Origin: Desmonostoc muscorum LEGE 12446
GTDB taxonomy: Bacteria > Cyanobacteriota > Cyanobacteriia > Cyanobacteriales > Nostocaceae
Length of the DNA: 64,000 nt
Assembly (NCBI RefSeq): GCF_015207005.2
Contig: NZ_JADEXS020000001.1
Span: 7,215,001 to 7,279,000 of the forward strand
Direction of reading: 5' to 3'
Part shown: positions 50,142-58,712 of the stretch, piece after piece
How the letters are laid out: each line of letters begins with the position of its first letter
Position numbering within the stretch: position 1 is the stretch's first letter
Notes under the pieces: generated by a model
Seen by the model: only the letters and a program-made list of their open reading frames with translations
Databases searched by the model: none
What the model was told of the DNA's origin: nothing
Made by a program: the position numbers and the translations under genes

Positions 50142-50687
50142 ATGAGTGATTCTCGGCTCATCAAAATCAGCAAATATCTCAGCAAATATCTGCGACACAC
50201 ACCAGATGCAATTGGAATTGAACTTGCTCCCGGTGGTTGGGTTGCTGTTGATCAACTACTTACAGCTTGTGCTAAAAACAAGTTTCCAATTAGCCGTCAG
50301 GAATTAGAGTTAGTAGTAGAATCTAGCGATAAACAACGCTTTTCTTTTGACTCTACAGGTACTCTGATTCGTGCTAATCAAGGACATAGTGTAGAAATTG
50401 ATTTACAATTGGAACCTGTTGTTCCTCCAGATCAGCTTTATCACGGTACGGGACACAAATCTGTAAAGTCAATTCTAGAAACAGGACTTTGCAAAATGTC
50501 GCGTCACCACGTTCATTTATCGAGGGATATTGCCACAGCCCAGAACGTGGGAGCAAGACATGGGAAACCAGTAGTTTTTATTGTAGATGCTGCCGCAATG
50601 CATCAGGCTGGTTACATCTTTTATTGTTCTGATAACGGTGTGTGGTTAGTGGATAATGTGCCACCTGAATATCTCCAAAAAATTTGA
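50142..50687 (+). CDS. kptA: RNA 2'-phosphotransferase (Tpt1/KptA)
   Basis: The 181-residue protein matches KptA: the N-terminal winged-helix part has SKYLSKYLRHTPDAIGIEL, with the conserved Arg-His, and the C-terminal ADP-ribosyltransferase part has LYHGTGHKSVKSILETGL and a late GARHGKPVVFIVDAA. The enzyme removes an RNA 2'-phosphate with NAD, making an ADP-ribose cyclic phosphate. The eukaryotic role is tRNA splicing; the bacterial role is unclear because no such splicing exists. The gene has its own ATG after an AT-rich leader. Confidence 0.92.
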   Translation: MSDSRLIKISKYLSKYLRHTPDAIGIELAPGGWVAVDQLLTACAKNKFPISRQELELVVESSDKQRFSFDSTGTLIRANQGHSVEIDLQLEPVVPPDQLYHGTGHKSVKSILETGLCKMSRHHVHLSRDIATAQNVGARHGKPVVFIVDAAAMHQAGYIFYCSDNGVWLVDNVPPEYLQKI

Positions 50688-51119
50688 AGAAGAATACAGA
50701 ATTCTGAATTCTAAATCAATATAGCGTTGACATTCTAGCGACATTTCGATGATTTCTTTTTTATAGCAGTTTGTAATTGCGTGGAGTACAGGCAATTCGT
50801 AGAGTAGCACAACTGTGCTACCCCACCCAGTACCCATTCAAATGAAAATCATTACAAGTAGTTCAACTTGGCGATCGCTCAAAATACCAGCGTCAATCGT
50901 CCATTTGATAATGATAACAGTCATGACGATTGATTCTTCCCTATGATTTTTTTATATTTTCCCATCTTAATAGGAAATTTTGGAATTTCTTGGTCAGAAA
51001 GTGTAATCACATTGGCACAAAACTACAATCTCACAAATTTAATACCTATATCCTACGGTAGAAGGAAAACAATATTGTAATTTCTAAGCTAGTTATTATC
51101 TTTTCTGATGGATTAAATT
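50688..51119. other. Intergenic region
   Basis: It contains AGAATTC-type heptamers (about 50694-50715), a palindrome (50799-50826) and then AT-rich sequence leading to the GlsB-type gene. No open frame is supported. Confidence 0.5.
50799..50826. repeat. 28-bp palindromic element, copy 5
   Basis: GTAGAGTAGCACAA / CTGTGCTACCCCAC is a degenerate copy of the palindrome family, 112 bases after kptA. Confidence 0.7.
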
Positions 51120-51395
51120 ATGCTGAACATTATTGCTTGGATAATTCTGGGTTTAATTGCTGGTGCCATAGCAAAAGCTATTTATCCCGGTCGTCAAGGT
51201 GGTGGAATCGTTGCAACTATGGTATTGGGTATCGTAGGTGCTGTACTTGGCGGAATTTTAGTTACTCTTTTAGAGACGGGTAGATTTCAATTAGCTGCCG
51301 CATCTCTCAGCATACCTGGTATAATTGTTGCCGTCATTGGTGCAATTATCGCTATATTTATATGGAATTTAGTAGCTGGACGTACCAGTTATTAG
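51120..51395 (+). CDS. GlsB/YeaQ/YmgE-type stress membrane protein
   Basis: The 91-residue protein has three membrane helices with the signature IAWIILGLIAGAIAKAIYPG and a GIVGAVLGG loop. The family is called transglycosylase-associated or GlsB-like and is induced by stress. It is single, and a hairpin lies between it and the convergent csbD-like gene. Confidence 0.87.
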   Translation: MLNIIAWIILGLIAGAIAKAIYPGRQGGGIVATMVLGIVGAVLGGILVTLLETGRFQLAAASLSIPGIIVAVIGAIIAIFIWNLVAGRTSY

Positions 51396-51463
51396 TTGAA
51401 TCGAATTGCTAGAAAAATTATGGTTAGAGGTAAGTTGTTAGCAGATTTTTCCCCAATACAAAA

Positions 51464-51490
51464 ACTCCACTAAGTTTTAGTAAGTGGAGT
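51464..51490. terminator. Hairpin between convergent stress genes
   Basis: ACTCCACT paired with AGTGGAGT, flanked by AAAA on the left and TAGTTAATG on the right, forms an 8-bp stem. It may end transcription from both sides. Confidence 0.55.
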
Positions 51491-51559
51491 AGTTAATGTT
51501 AGACTATGAGTAATGAACCATCATTAAAATTACTTACGATTTACATTGCACAAGCTAAA

Positions 51560-51742
51560 CTAGCTTAAAGCTTTCTTGATTTCATCTTTGATGTTTTCTA
51601 CAACGTGAATACCTTGGGCTTGGGCTTGCTTGGCTTGTCCTTCAGCTTTATCTTGGGGATTACCTGTTAATTCACCCACAACCTCTTGAATTTTTCCTTC
51701 AATATTTTTTGCAGTAGCTTCGATTCTTTTTTCGGCACTCAT
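51560..51742 (-). CDS. CsbD family stress protein
   Basis: The 60-residue hydrophilic protein fits CsbD: KRIEATAKNIEGKIQEVVGE with GNPQDKAEGQAKQAQAQ and a helical tail KDEIKKALS. CsbD-like proteins are small, induced by stress and of unknown molecular role. Convergent with the GlsB-type gene. The ATG is preceded by CCGGAGATAAA on the coding strand. Confidence 0.87.
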   Translation of the reverse strand: MSAEKRIEATAKNIEGKIQEVVGELTGNPQDKAEGQAKQAQAQGIHVVENIKDEIKKALS

Positions 51743-51961
51743 GGTTTTATCTCCGGCTTGTCTTGTAGTTGGTTAACCTATTACTAAATTTATTAGTGAT
51801 GTATTGTTTTTTACCTCCATCAGGGGAGAGAAAAATTACATAAGTTATAGTATCTTCAGATAGATGTGGAATGGCATAGCAGCATGTAGTGTAAAATATG
51901 AAAGTATTATAAGTAAAATTTATATATTTTGAAGAAGAAGTCATAATGCAATCAGCAGATA

Positions 51962-51989
51962 GTAGGGGCGTACAGCTGTACGCCCCTAC
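51962..51989. repeat. 28-bp perfect palindrome, copy 6
   Basis: GTAGGGGCGTACAG / CTGTACGCCCCTAC is a perfect palindrome without a loop, the most regular copy of the family. It is upstream of the TIGR02587-type gene. Confidence 0.85.
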
Positions 51990-52072
51990 AGCAAATTTAT
52001 GTGTTGCTCACCAATTTATTTATATGTAGCGATCGCTTTACAAATTGTAATTATGAAAAGGAAAGTCAAGGA

Positions 52073-52948
52073 GTGGCAACAAAACGTCAGAAAAATGTCT
52101 GGAGAAGTGAGATTAATGACATCATTCGGGGTGCTTGCGGAGGTTTTTTATTTGGTATACCTTTGCTGTATACAATGGAGGTTTGGTGGATTGGATCGCT
52201 TGCCAAACCACAAATGATGATGATGGCGATCGCACTGATGTTTATTGTAGTTTTCTTCCTCAATCAAACAGAAGGTTTTCGCAAACGCAGATATAACTGG
52301 CAAGCTCGTCAAGCTGCAATGGATACCATAGAAGCAATGGCGATCGGCATAGCTTGCTCTGCGTTTATCCTGCTACTATTACGAGAATTAACGCCAGAAA
52401 CTTCCCTCAAGGAATCTTTAGGTAAAATAATCTTTGAAAGTGTACCTTTCACTCTCGGTGTAGCATTAGCCAACCAGTTTTTGGGAGATACTAGAAACGG
52501 CAATGGGGACGGGCAAACATATGATGCAGCTAACAAAAACGAGAGTGAAATAGACGCCACTTTAGCAGATATAGGTGCAACTTTAATTGGTGCGATCGTC
52601 ATTGCATTTAACATCGCTCCAACAGATGAAATTACCATGTTAGCAGCCGCAGCTTCACCACTTTGGGAATTGGCAATCATCGCCGCATCTTTGCTAATTT
52701 CTTATGGCATTGTATTTCAGGCAGGCTTTTCTGACCAGCGAAAGCGAAGACAACAAAAAGGAATTTTCCAACGGCCATCTAGCGAAACGATCATGTCTTA
52801 CCTAGTGTCACTACTAGCAGGCGCTTTTATGCTGTGGTTTTTTCAAAAGTTGACTTTTAGCGACCCTTGGACAATGTGGTTAGATCACACCTTAATGTTA
52901 GGTTTACCTGCAACTATTGGCGGTGCAGCTGGTAGGTTAGCGATATGA
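52073..52948 (+). CDS. TIGR02587-type integral membrane protein
   Basis: The protein has about seven membrane helices. The start of the conserved part is INDIIRGACGGFLFGIPLLY, followed by TMEVWWIGS. It matches the cyanobacterial membrane protein family TIGR02587, from memory. I chose the GTG at 52073, giving 291 residues, because AAAAGGAAAG lies just upstream; a GTG at 52001 would add a less plausible Cys-rich segment. The next gene overlaps by four bases, typical of a translationally coupled pair. Function unknown. Confidence 0.8.
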   Translation: MATKRQKNVWRSEINDIIRGACGGFLFGIPLLYTMEVWWIGSLAKPQMMMMAIALMFIVVFFLNQTEGFRKRRYNWQARQAAMDTIEAMAIGIACSAFILLLLRELTPETSLKESLGKIIFESVPFTLGVALANQFLGDTRNGNGDGQTYDAANKNESEIDATLADIGATLIGAIVIAFNIAPTDEITMLAAAASPLWELAIIAASLLISYGIVFQAGFSDQRKRRQQKGIFQRPSSETIMSYLVSLLAGAFMLWFFQKLTFSDPWTMWLDHTLMLGLPATIGGAAGRLAI

Positions 52949-53343
52949 CTAAAACAGAACAACAACCAAAGCGTTCCCTTGCTGAGTGGGTGACATTCAG
53001 TATCGCCTCGTTTATCTTAGCCATCATTGTGAGTTTGGTGGGCTACACTTGGCTAAACGAAAAAAATCAACCTCCTATTATTTCTGTCGCCAAAAAAGAA
53101 ACAATTCGGGAAATTGATGGACAATTTTATGTAGCCTTTGAAGTCGTCAACACCGGAGGAGACACAGCCGAGTCAGTTCAAATTATGGCTGAGTTACTAA
53201 TTGATGGCAAAGTTGCAGAATCAGGAGAACAACAAATTGACTTTTTATCTAGTGGTGAAAGAGAAGAAGGCGCATTTATATTCAGCCAAAACCCCCGCCA
53301 AGGTAAGTTAAATCTGCGTATTGCTAGCTATAAATTGCCATAA
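52945..53343 (+). CDS. TIGR02588-type membrane-anchored protein
   Basis: The 132-residue protein has an N-terminal membrane helix (about 15-37: WVTFSIASFILAIIVSLVGY) and an outside beta-sandwich (FYVAFEVVNTGGDTAESVQI, GEREEGAFIFSQNP). It overlaps the TIGR02587-type gene by four bases. The two families co-occur in cyanobacteria and probably form a complex. Function unknown. Confidence 0.8.
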   Translation: MTKTEQQPKRSLAEWVTFSIASFILAIIVSLVGYTWLNEKNQPPIISVAKKETIREIDGQFYVAFEVVNTGGDTAESVQIMAELLIDGKVAESGEQQIDFLSSGEREEGAFIFSQNPRQGKLNLRIASYKLP

Positions 53344-53360
53344 TGGAGCAGAATTCAGAA

Positions 53361-53395
53361 GTCAGAATGGGCTACGCCCCGCTGCGCTAACAGAA
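53361..53395. repeat. 35-bp dispersed repeat, copy 2
   Basis: Identical over 35 bases to 26771-26805, including GGGCTACGCCCCGCTGCG. It is embedded in AGAATTC-type heptamers (CAGAATTCAGAA on either side). Confidence 0.85.
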
Positions 53396-53459
53396 TTCAG
53401 AATCTGAATAATAAGTGGTATTAAGTCCGGTTAATTGCTTGTAATTATATGGATTTACC

Positions 53460-53487
53460 GTAGGGTAGCACAGCTGTGCTACCCTAC
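53460..53487. repeat. 28-bp perfect palindrome, copy 7
   Basis: GTAGGGTAGCACAG / CTGTGCTACCCTAC is a perfect palindrome. The flanks (TTTACC before, CAAGGTATTTATATC after) equal, in reverse complement, those of copy 1 at 205-232, so about 50 bp are conserved. Confidence 0.85.
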
Positions 53488-53536
53488 CAAGGTATTTATA
53501 TCAACCTTAATCCAAAATCTAAAATTGTATTAGAAG

Positions 53537-54433
53537 TTATGATTTCTCGATTGTCAAGACTTGCTCAACAAAAGACTCTACCCATTGCAAATATTGTGAA
53601 CCGGCAACTAGTGCGGTATTATTATGCTCTGCTGCTGGAATTAACAATAGTTGCTTCGGTTCGGGAGCAGCAGCATAAAGTTTTTGGCTCATGAAAGAAG
53701 GTACAACGAAATCGTCAACGCCATGAATGAATAAAACGGGCATTTTTAAGTTTGGCAATTTTTTAATCGATTCAAACTGCTGTGTCAAGATTAAATCCAC
53801 AGGAAACATCCAAAACATGTTTCGATAAGCGATCAAATCACGGACAGAAGTAAAAGAACTTTCCACAATTAAACCAGCGGCTTGTGAGTGTTTCACTGCC
53901 AAATCGATGGCGATGGCACCCCCCAATGAATGACCATAAATAAAAATTTGCCTGGGTGAAATCTCTTGTTGCTGTACTAAGTAATTCCAAGCTGTGGCTG
54001 CATCCTCATAAACCCGCTTTTCATTGGGAAAAGAACCTTCACTGCGACCATAACCCCGATAATCAATTAGCAATACTGAAAATCCTAACTGATAAAATCG
54101 ATTTGCATGACCTATATTTGCACCAATATTAATACCGTTACCATGCAGGTATAGCAACACCTTGGCATTAGGTTGTTTAGCTTTTATCCACCAACCATGA
54201 ATGTGTTCTACCTTGCCTGTTTTAACAGCTACAGGTAACCAAACCTCTTCGTAAGGGAGATTAAAAAACTCTGGTGTCTTTTCAATCACAACAGAGGGAA
54301 AGAAAATAAACCGAGTTTGGCTAATAAAAAGAAATAGACAGATGGCAAAGTAGACAAATGCTGCAATTATCCCAGCCCAGAGGAGCGATCGCGTAATTAC
54401 TGGTATTATAAATTGCAGGTTTTTGCTTGTCAT
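53537..54433 (-). CDS. Membrane-anchored alpha/beta hydrolase
   Basis: The 298-residue protein has an N-terminal membrane helix (about 15-37: LLWAGIIAAFVYFAICLFLF) and an alpha/beta hydrolase domain. The oxyanion strand is VLLYLHGNGINIGANIGHA, the nucleophile elbow is IYGHSLGGAIAIDLA, the acid is in FIHGVDDFVVP and the His is in PAAEHNNT. It resembles the Bem46/YfhR-type serine hydrolases. The ATG at 54433 is chosen (a TTG three codons upstream is possible). Substrate unknown. Confidence 0.85.
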   Translation of the reverse strand: MTSKNLQFIIPVITRSLLWAGIIAAFVYFAICLFLFISQTRFIFFPSVVIEKTPEFFNLPYEEVWLPVAVKTGKVEHIHGWWIKAKQPNAKVLLYLHGNGINIGANIGHANRFYQLGFSVLLIDYRGYGRSEGSFPNEKRVYEDAATAWNYLVQQQEISPRQIFIYGHSLGGAIAIDLAVKHSQAAGLIVESSFTSVRDLIAYRNMFWMFPVDLILTQQFESIKKLPNLKMPVLFIHGVDDFVVPSFMSQKLYAAAPEPKQLLLIPAAEHNNTALVAGSQYLQWVESFVEQVLTIEKS

Positions 54434-54633
54434 TATACCCAAAATTTTGCTTTATAAAGTATTTATCATAACAGAAAAAATACTTAGTATGAGATGCTTT
54501 AGCATTTTAAAATCCTGGATTAAGCCATAATGAAAAAAATTTATCTGAAAATCAAATATTCAGTAAATTTACGTATGCATGTTTCAGTCTTCTCTATGAA
54601 AGTAGAATTAGCTAGCCCATACAGGAGAAGACT

Positions 54634-55089
54634 GTGACACCCTTAAATGAAGCTCAACTAGAGCAACTAAAGGAAATCAGCACACACTTGCGACAAGTAA
54701 GACAACAAAAATCCATACGCATCGAAGAAATCGCCGCTCAAACAATGATTCGATTGGGCGTTTTGCAAGCATTAGAACAAGAGCGATTTGAAGAATTGCC
54801 TGAGCCTATTTTTCTTCAAGGATTCATCCGTCGTTATGGAGATGCCTTAGGGCTAGATGGAAATGCTTTATCACACATGTTGATAACCAATGTTGTCCGC
54901 CAAAACTCTAAAAATGCTCATAAGAATTTAGATAAAAAACGAAATACATACATACCTCTTGTTCTGACCTATATTTTATTATTAGTAGGTGCATCTGCTG
55001 GTCTTCTTCATACACTTAATCCACGGCTGACAGCTGAATCAGTAACTCCAGAAGATGATAATCAACAGTCGATAGTTAGTAATCAGTGA
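54634..55089 (+). CDS. RodZ-like protein with N-terminal HTH and one membrane helix
   Basis: The 151-residue protein has a helix-turn-helix domain (HLRQVRQQKSIRIEEIAAQT, then LEQERFEELPEPIFLQGFIR) as in RodZ, and a membrane helix (about 110-130: YIPLVLTYILLLVGASAGLL). RodZ links MreB to the cell wall machinery; it usually has a longer periplasmic part. The start is GTG at 54634 after CAGGAGAAGA. This short form may be a truncated or RodZ-related regulator of cell shape. Confidence 0.75.
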   Translation: MTPLNEAQLEQLKEISTHLRQVRQQKSIRIEEIAAQTMIRLGVLQALEQERFEELPEPIFLQGFIRRYGDALGLDGNALSHMLITNVVRQNSKNAHKNLDKKRNTYIPLVLTYILLLVGASAGLLHTLNPRLTAESVTPEDDNQQSIVSNQ

Positions 55090-55185
55090 GGGAGATGGGG
55101 GAGGTAAGAGAGCAGGGGGAGCAGGGGGAGCAGGGGAGGCAGGGGGAGAAAGAATAACCAATGCCCCATGCCCCATGCCCAATTT
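55090..55185. repeat. G-rich repeat and GCCCCAT repeat before gatA
   Basis: GGGAGATGGGGGAGG and GGAGCAGGGGGAGCAGGGG units are followed by CAATGCCCCATGCCCCATGC. It is the intergenic type of the repeats that are in frame in the PfaA-like gene. Confidence 0.7.
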
Positions 55186-56646
55186 TCAAGATATTTGCGG
55201 TTTACGCAGATGCCAAGTAGTGGATTGCTCATAAGCATAAGCTACCTGAAAAAGTTGGTCTTCCCGTAGCACATTACCAATGAGCTGTAATCCTATGGGT
55301 AGTCCTTGTTCGTCAAAACCACATGGCACACTTAAACTAGGTAAACCAGCAAGATTTACGGGAATAGTCATTAAGTCATTTAAATACATACTTAAGGGGT
55401 CAGTAGTTTTTTCCCCTGCTTTGAATGCTGTAGTGGGAGATGTGGGACAGACTAACACATCAACCACGCCAAAAGCTTTTTCAAAGTCTTGCTTAATCAG
55501 GGTGCGGACTTTTTGAGCTTTCAAGTAGTAGGCGTCATAATAGCCAGCTGAAAGCGCGTAAGTGCCAATCATAATCCGGCGTTTGACTTCTGTACCAAAA
55601 CCAGTGGCACGGGTACGAGTGTACATCGATAGGAGATTATCGGCATCAGCAGCGCGGTAACCGTATTTAACGCCATCGTAACGAGCTAGGTTTGCTGACG
55701 CTTCTGATGGGGCGATAATGTAGTAAGTAGGTAAGCCATAACGAAAGCGGGGACAGGAAACTATGTGAATTTCTGCTCCCAAACTTTGTAGTTGATCCAC
55801 TGCTTTGGTAACAGCTTCTTCCACTACAGAATCTAGACCTTCGCCAAAAGTTTCTTTAATGATACCAACTCTTAACAGACCTCTGGGTTTGAAATCTGGT
55901 TTTAAGCTAGCAGCGTAGTTGGGAATGGGAACTTTGAGGCTAGTGGAGTCTTGGCGATCGTAACCTGCGATCGCATTCAATAATATTGCAGCATCTTCTA
56001 CTGTGTTTGCAAATGGCCCAATTTGATCTAAAGACGAAGCATAAGCCACCAAACCATAACGCGAAACCAAACCATAAGTTGGTTTCATCCCCACAACACC
56101 GCAGAAAGACGCTGGTTGGCGAATTGAACCGCCAGTATCAGAACCGAGAGCAACCACACATTCTTCGGCTGCTACCGCAGCAGCCGAACCTCCCGAAGAA
56201 CCACCTGGAACTCGTGACAAATCCCAAGGGTTAGCCGTGACTTGGTAGGCAGAGTTCTCTGTGGAACTACCCATCGCAAACTCATCTAAGTTGGTTTTAC
56301 CCACCATTACCGCCCCAGCATCTGCCAGTTTTTGTGTCACTGTTGATTCATAGGGCGGCACAAAATTTTCCAAAATGCGGGAGCCGCAGGTAGTAGGAAT
56401 CCCCTTGGTACACATATTGTCCTTGATTCCCACAGGAATACCTGCTAGCAGTCCAATTTCTTCTCCCGCAGCGATTTTGGCATCCACAGTACCCGCCTGC
56501 TCTAATGCCCGTTCTGCTGTCACACATAAAAAGCTGTGCAATTTCGGCTCTAAGGCTTGAATGCGCTCTAAAGCTTCTTGGGTAATTTCAACAGCAGAAC
56601 GTTCTTTTTTTACTAGCTGTTCGTGCAACTCGCGGATGGATACCAT
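55186..56646 (-). CDS. gatA: Glutamyl-tRNA(Gln) amidotransferase subunit A
   Basis: The 486-residue protein is GatA: the amidase signature [20 protein letters not shown] (catalytic Lys), [16 protein letters not shown], and the Gly/Ser-rich [20 protein letters not shown] with [12 protein letters not shown] (Ser-cisSer-Lys triad). It releases ammonia from glutamine for Glu-tRNA(Gln), a needed step in cyanobacteria, which lack GlnRS. It acts with GatB and GatC, which are not in the window. The upstream region (56647-56900) is a G/C-rich repeat. Confidence 0.95.
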   Translation of the reverse strand: MVSIRELHEQLVKKERSAVEITQEALERIQALEPKLHSFLCVTAERALEQAGTVDAKIAAGEEIGLLAGIPVGIKDNMCTKGIPTTCGSRILENFVPPYESTVTQKLADAGAVMVGKTNLDEFAMGSSTENSAYQVTANPWDLSRVPGGSSGGSAAAVAAEECVVALGSDTGGSIRQPASFCGVVGMKPTYGLVSRYGLVAYASSLDQIGPFANTVEDAAILLNAIAGYDRQDSTSLKVPIPNYAASLKPDFKPRGLLRVGIIKETFGEGLDSVVEEAVTKAVDQLQSLGAEIHIVSCPRFRYGLPTYYIIAPSEASANLARYDGVKYGYRAADADNLLSMYTRTRATGFGTEVKRRIMIGTYALSAGYYDAYYLKAQKVRTLIKQDFEKAFGVVDVLVCPTSPTTAFKAGEKTTDPLSMYLNDLMTIPVNLAGLPSLSVPCGFDEQGLPIGLQLIGNVLREDQLFQVAYAYEQSTTWHLRKPQIS

Positions 56647-57157
56647 GATTGCTCTCTTTATGACTCAAGTCCTTGATTTTAGTACATATTGAATCGATTG
56701 GGGAGTGGGGGGTGGGGATTGGGGACTGGGGATTGGGGACTGGGGATTGGGGAGTGGGGACTGGGGATTGGGGATTGGGGATTATACATGGAGGAGAAGG
56801 GAAACACTTACTACAATTTCTCCTCTGCTCCCTCATCCCCCTCATCTCCCCTACTCCCCACTCCCCTACTCCCCACTCCCCTACTCCCCACTCCCCACTC
56901 CCCACTTATCTGACTAAACGGATTAATATGTATTTATATGTGTTTAATAAGCTTTTAAAACGCCGATTATCTGCCTATTAACTGTGTATTTATTCGTTTA
57001 TTAAACTTTTGATATATTGTGGTTAACTTTGTGTCAGAGTATAGCAATGTTTTCTAGTATTGAGGAATTGTATTATCAGTAATACTCTATCTACAATTTT
57101 CATCATTTTATCAATTAATGAATTTTGTTTGCAAAATTTGTTTTCAGAGGGGGTAGG
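56647..57157. other. Repeat-rich region between gatA and dnaE-C
   Basis: It holds the 56697-56907 palindromic minisatellite and then an AT-rich stretch that should contain the dnaE-C promoter. Open frames here are by-products of the repeat. Confidence 0.6.
56697..56907. repeat. G-rich/C-rich hairpin minisatellite
   Basis: The left arm is made of GGGGATTGGGGACTGGG units and the right arm of CTCCCCACTCCCCTA units; they can pair imperfectly. It is the non-coding counterpart of the elements at 17421, 17760 and 18573. Confidence 0.8.
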
Positions 57158-58510
57158 ATGGTAAAAATAGTGACACGCAAATATTTAGGCAGACAAAATG
57201 TCTATGATATTGGGGTTGAGCGTGACCATAATTTTGCGATCAAAAATGGTTTAATAGCTTCCAATTGTTTCAATAAATCCCATTCAACTGCATACGGTTA
57301 TGTAACTTATCAAACAGCATATTTAAAAGCCAATTATCCATTGGAATATATGGCGGCACTGTTGACGGCTAACAGTGGTGATACAGATAAGGTACAGAAA
57401 TATATTACTAACTGTACGAATATGGGTATTCCCATAGATCCGCCAGATATTAATCGTTCTGGTGTTGATTTTACGCCGGCGGCAGGAAAGATTTTGTTTG
57501 GATTTTCGGCGGTGCGTAACGTGGGACAAAATGCGATCGCCTCTATTTTGTCAGCCAGAAATGAGACAGGAGAGTTTAAATCTCTAGCTGATTTTTGCGA
57601 TCGCGTGGATTTACGTGCAGTTAACCGCCGAACTCTGGAGTCGCTCATTTACTGTGGAGCTTTTGATAAAATTGAACACAACCGTCAACAGTTAATCAAT
57701 GACTTAGAATTAGTATATGATTGGGCACAATCTCGCGCTAAAGACAGAGCCAGCGGTCAAGGAAATCTCTTTGATTTATTAGGCGATGGATTTTCTCAGG
57801 CTCAAAATAAAAGAGCAAGTAATGCCTTTGAAACTGCTCCTAAAGCTAAACCTGTGGGGGACTTTACTCCACAGGAAAAGTTGCAGAAGGAGAAAGAATT
57901 ATTAGGTTTTTATGTATCAGATCATCCACTGAAATCTTTACGGCAAATAGCACCACTATTGACTCCGATTAATCTTTCACAGCTTGGAGAACAAAAAGAA
58001 GATACAAGACTTTGTGCAGTTGTCATGTTGAATAATGTCAAAAAAGTTGTTACTAAAAAAGGTGACCAAATGGCAATTCTGCAAATAGAAGACTTAACTA
58101 CACAATTAGAAGCTGTAGTCTTTCCCAAAACCTATGAACGCATTAGTTCCGTACTCCAAGTTGATACCAGATTGATTATTTGGGGAAAAGTAGATCGACG
58201 TGATGACCAAACTCAATTTATCCTTGAAGATGCAGAACCTGTGGAAACAGTACAAATGGTAATGGTGGAGTTAAATCCCCAGCAAGCAGTTAATATTGAA
58301 GAATTACATCGCTTAAAAACAATTTTGCAAGAACACTCACCAGACAAAGAAAAGGCAAAAATGCCAGTAATTGGAATTATACAAACTGAAAATTCGCGTA
58401 AACTTGTTCGTTTGGGTTGGCAATTTTGCGTACAAGATTCTAGAATAACTGTTCAAGCTTTGCAAAACGCCAGTTTTACTGCTCATATGAAATCGCTGAC
58501 TGGTAGCTGA
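57158..58510 (+). CDS. dnaE-C: DNA polymerase III alpha subunit, C-terminal part, with the C-terminal half of the DnaE split intein
   Basis: The first 36 residues are the Int-C segment: MVKIVTRKYLGRQNVYDIG, ERDHNFAIKNG and ending ASN. They are followed by CFNKSHSTAYGYVTYQTAY, the start of the C-extein, with Cys+1 at 57266-57268. Int-C (57158-57265) pairs with Int-N encoded elsewhere on the chromosome, and trans-splicing makes one DnaE. The C-extein continues with the polymerase tail and the OB-fold domain (DTRLCAVVMLNNVKKVVTKK, TTQLEAVVFPKTYERI). Residues shared by active split inteins (YDIGVERDHNFA, HN, ASN, CFN) are present. Start: ATG at 57158 after AGAGGGGGTAGG. Confidence 0.96.
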   Translation: MVKIVTRKYLGRQNVYDIGVERDHNFAIKNGLIASNCFNKSHSTAYGYVTYQTAYLKANYPLEYMAALLTANSGDTDKVQKYITNCTNMGIPIDPPDINRSGVDFTPAAGKILFGFSAVRNVGQNAIASILSARNETGEFKSLADFCDRVDLRAVNRRTLESLIYCGAFDKIEHNRQQLINDLELVYDWAQSRAKDRASGQGNLFDLLGDGFSQAQNKRASNAFETAPKAKPVGDFTPQEKLQKEKELLGFYVSDHPLKSLRQIAPLLTPINLSQLGEQKEDTRLCAVVMLNNVKKVVTKKGDQMAILQIEDLTTQLEAVVFPKTYERISSVLQVDTRLIIWGKVDRRDDQTQFILEDAEPVETVQMVMVELNPQQAVNIEELHRLKTILQEHSPDKEKAKMPVIGIIQTENSRKLVRLGWQFCVQDSRITVQALQNASFTAHMKSLTGS

Positions 58511-58712
58511 TTTTAAAAGTGAAAAGTCCACTAGTACTAAAAGCAAATTCTGTTAGAAGTTTTACTCAACTGTCAACAGTAGATTGCCTTAAGTATTTAG
58601 GATTTTAATAGTTTTTTTAGTTACTTATGCGGATGAAATTTCTCTTAATGAAATGGTATCTTTTTATGCCATAGGCCTTAAGACTGTGACCGGGGGAAGG
58701 AGTTATAACTTG

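Noticed and set aside
56588..56981. Open frames rich in Gly/Trp or Ser/Pro between gatA and dnaE-C
   Set aside because: They are translations of the GGGGACT/CTCCCC minisatellite and have no start region or homologous motif.
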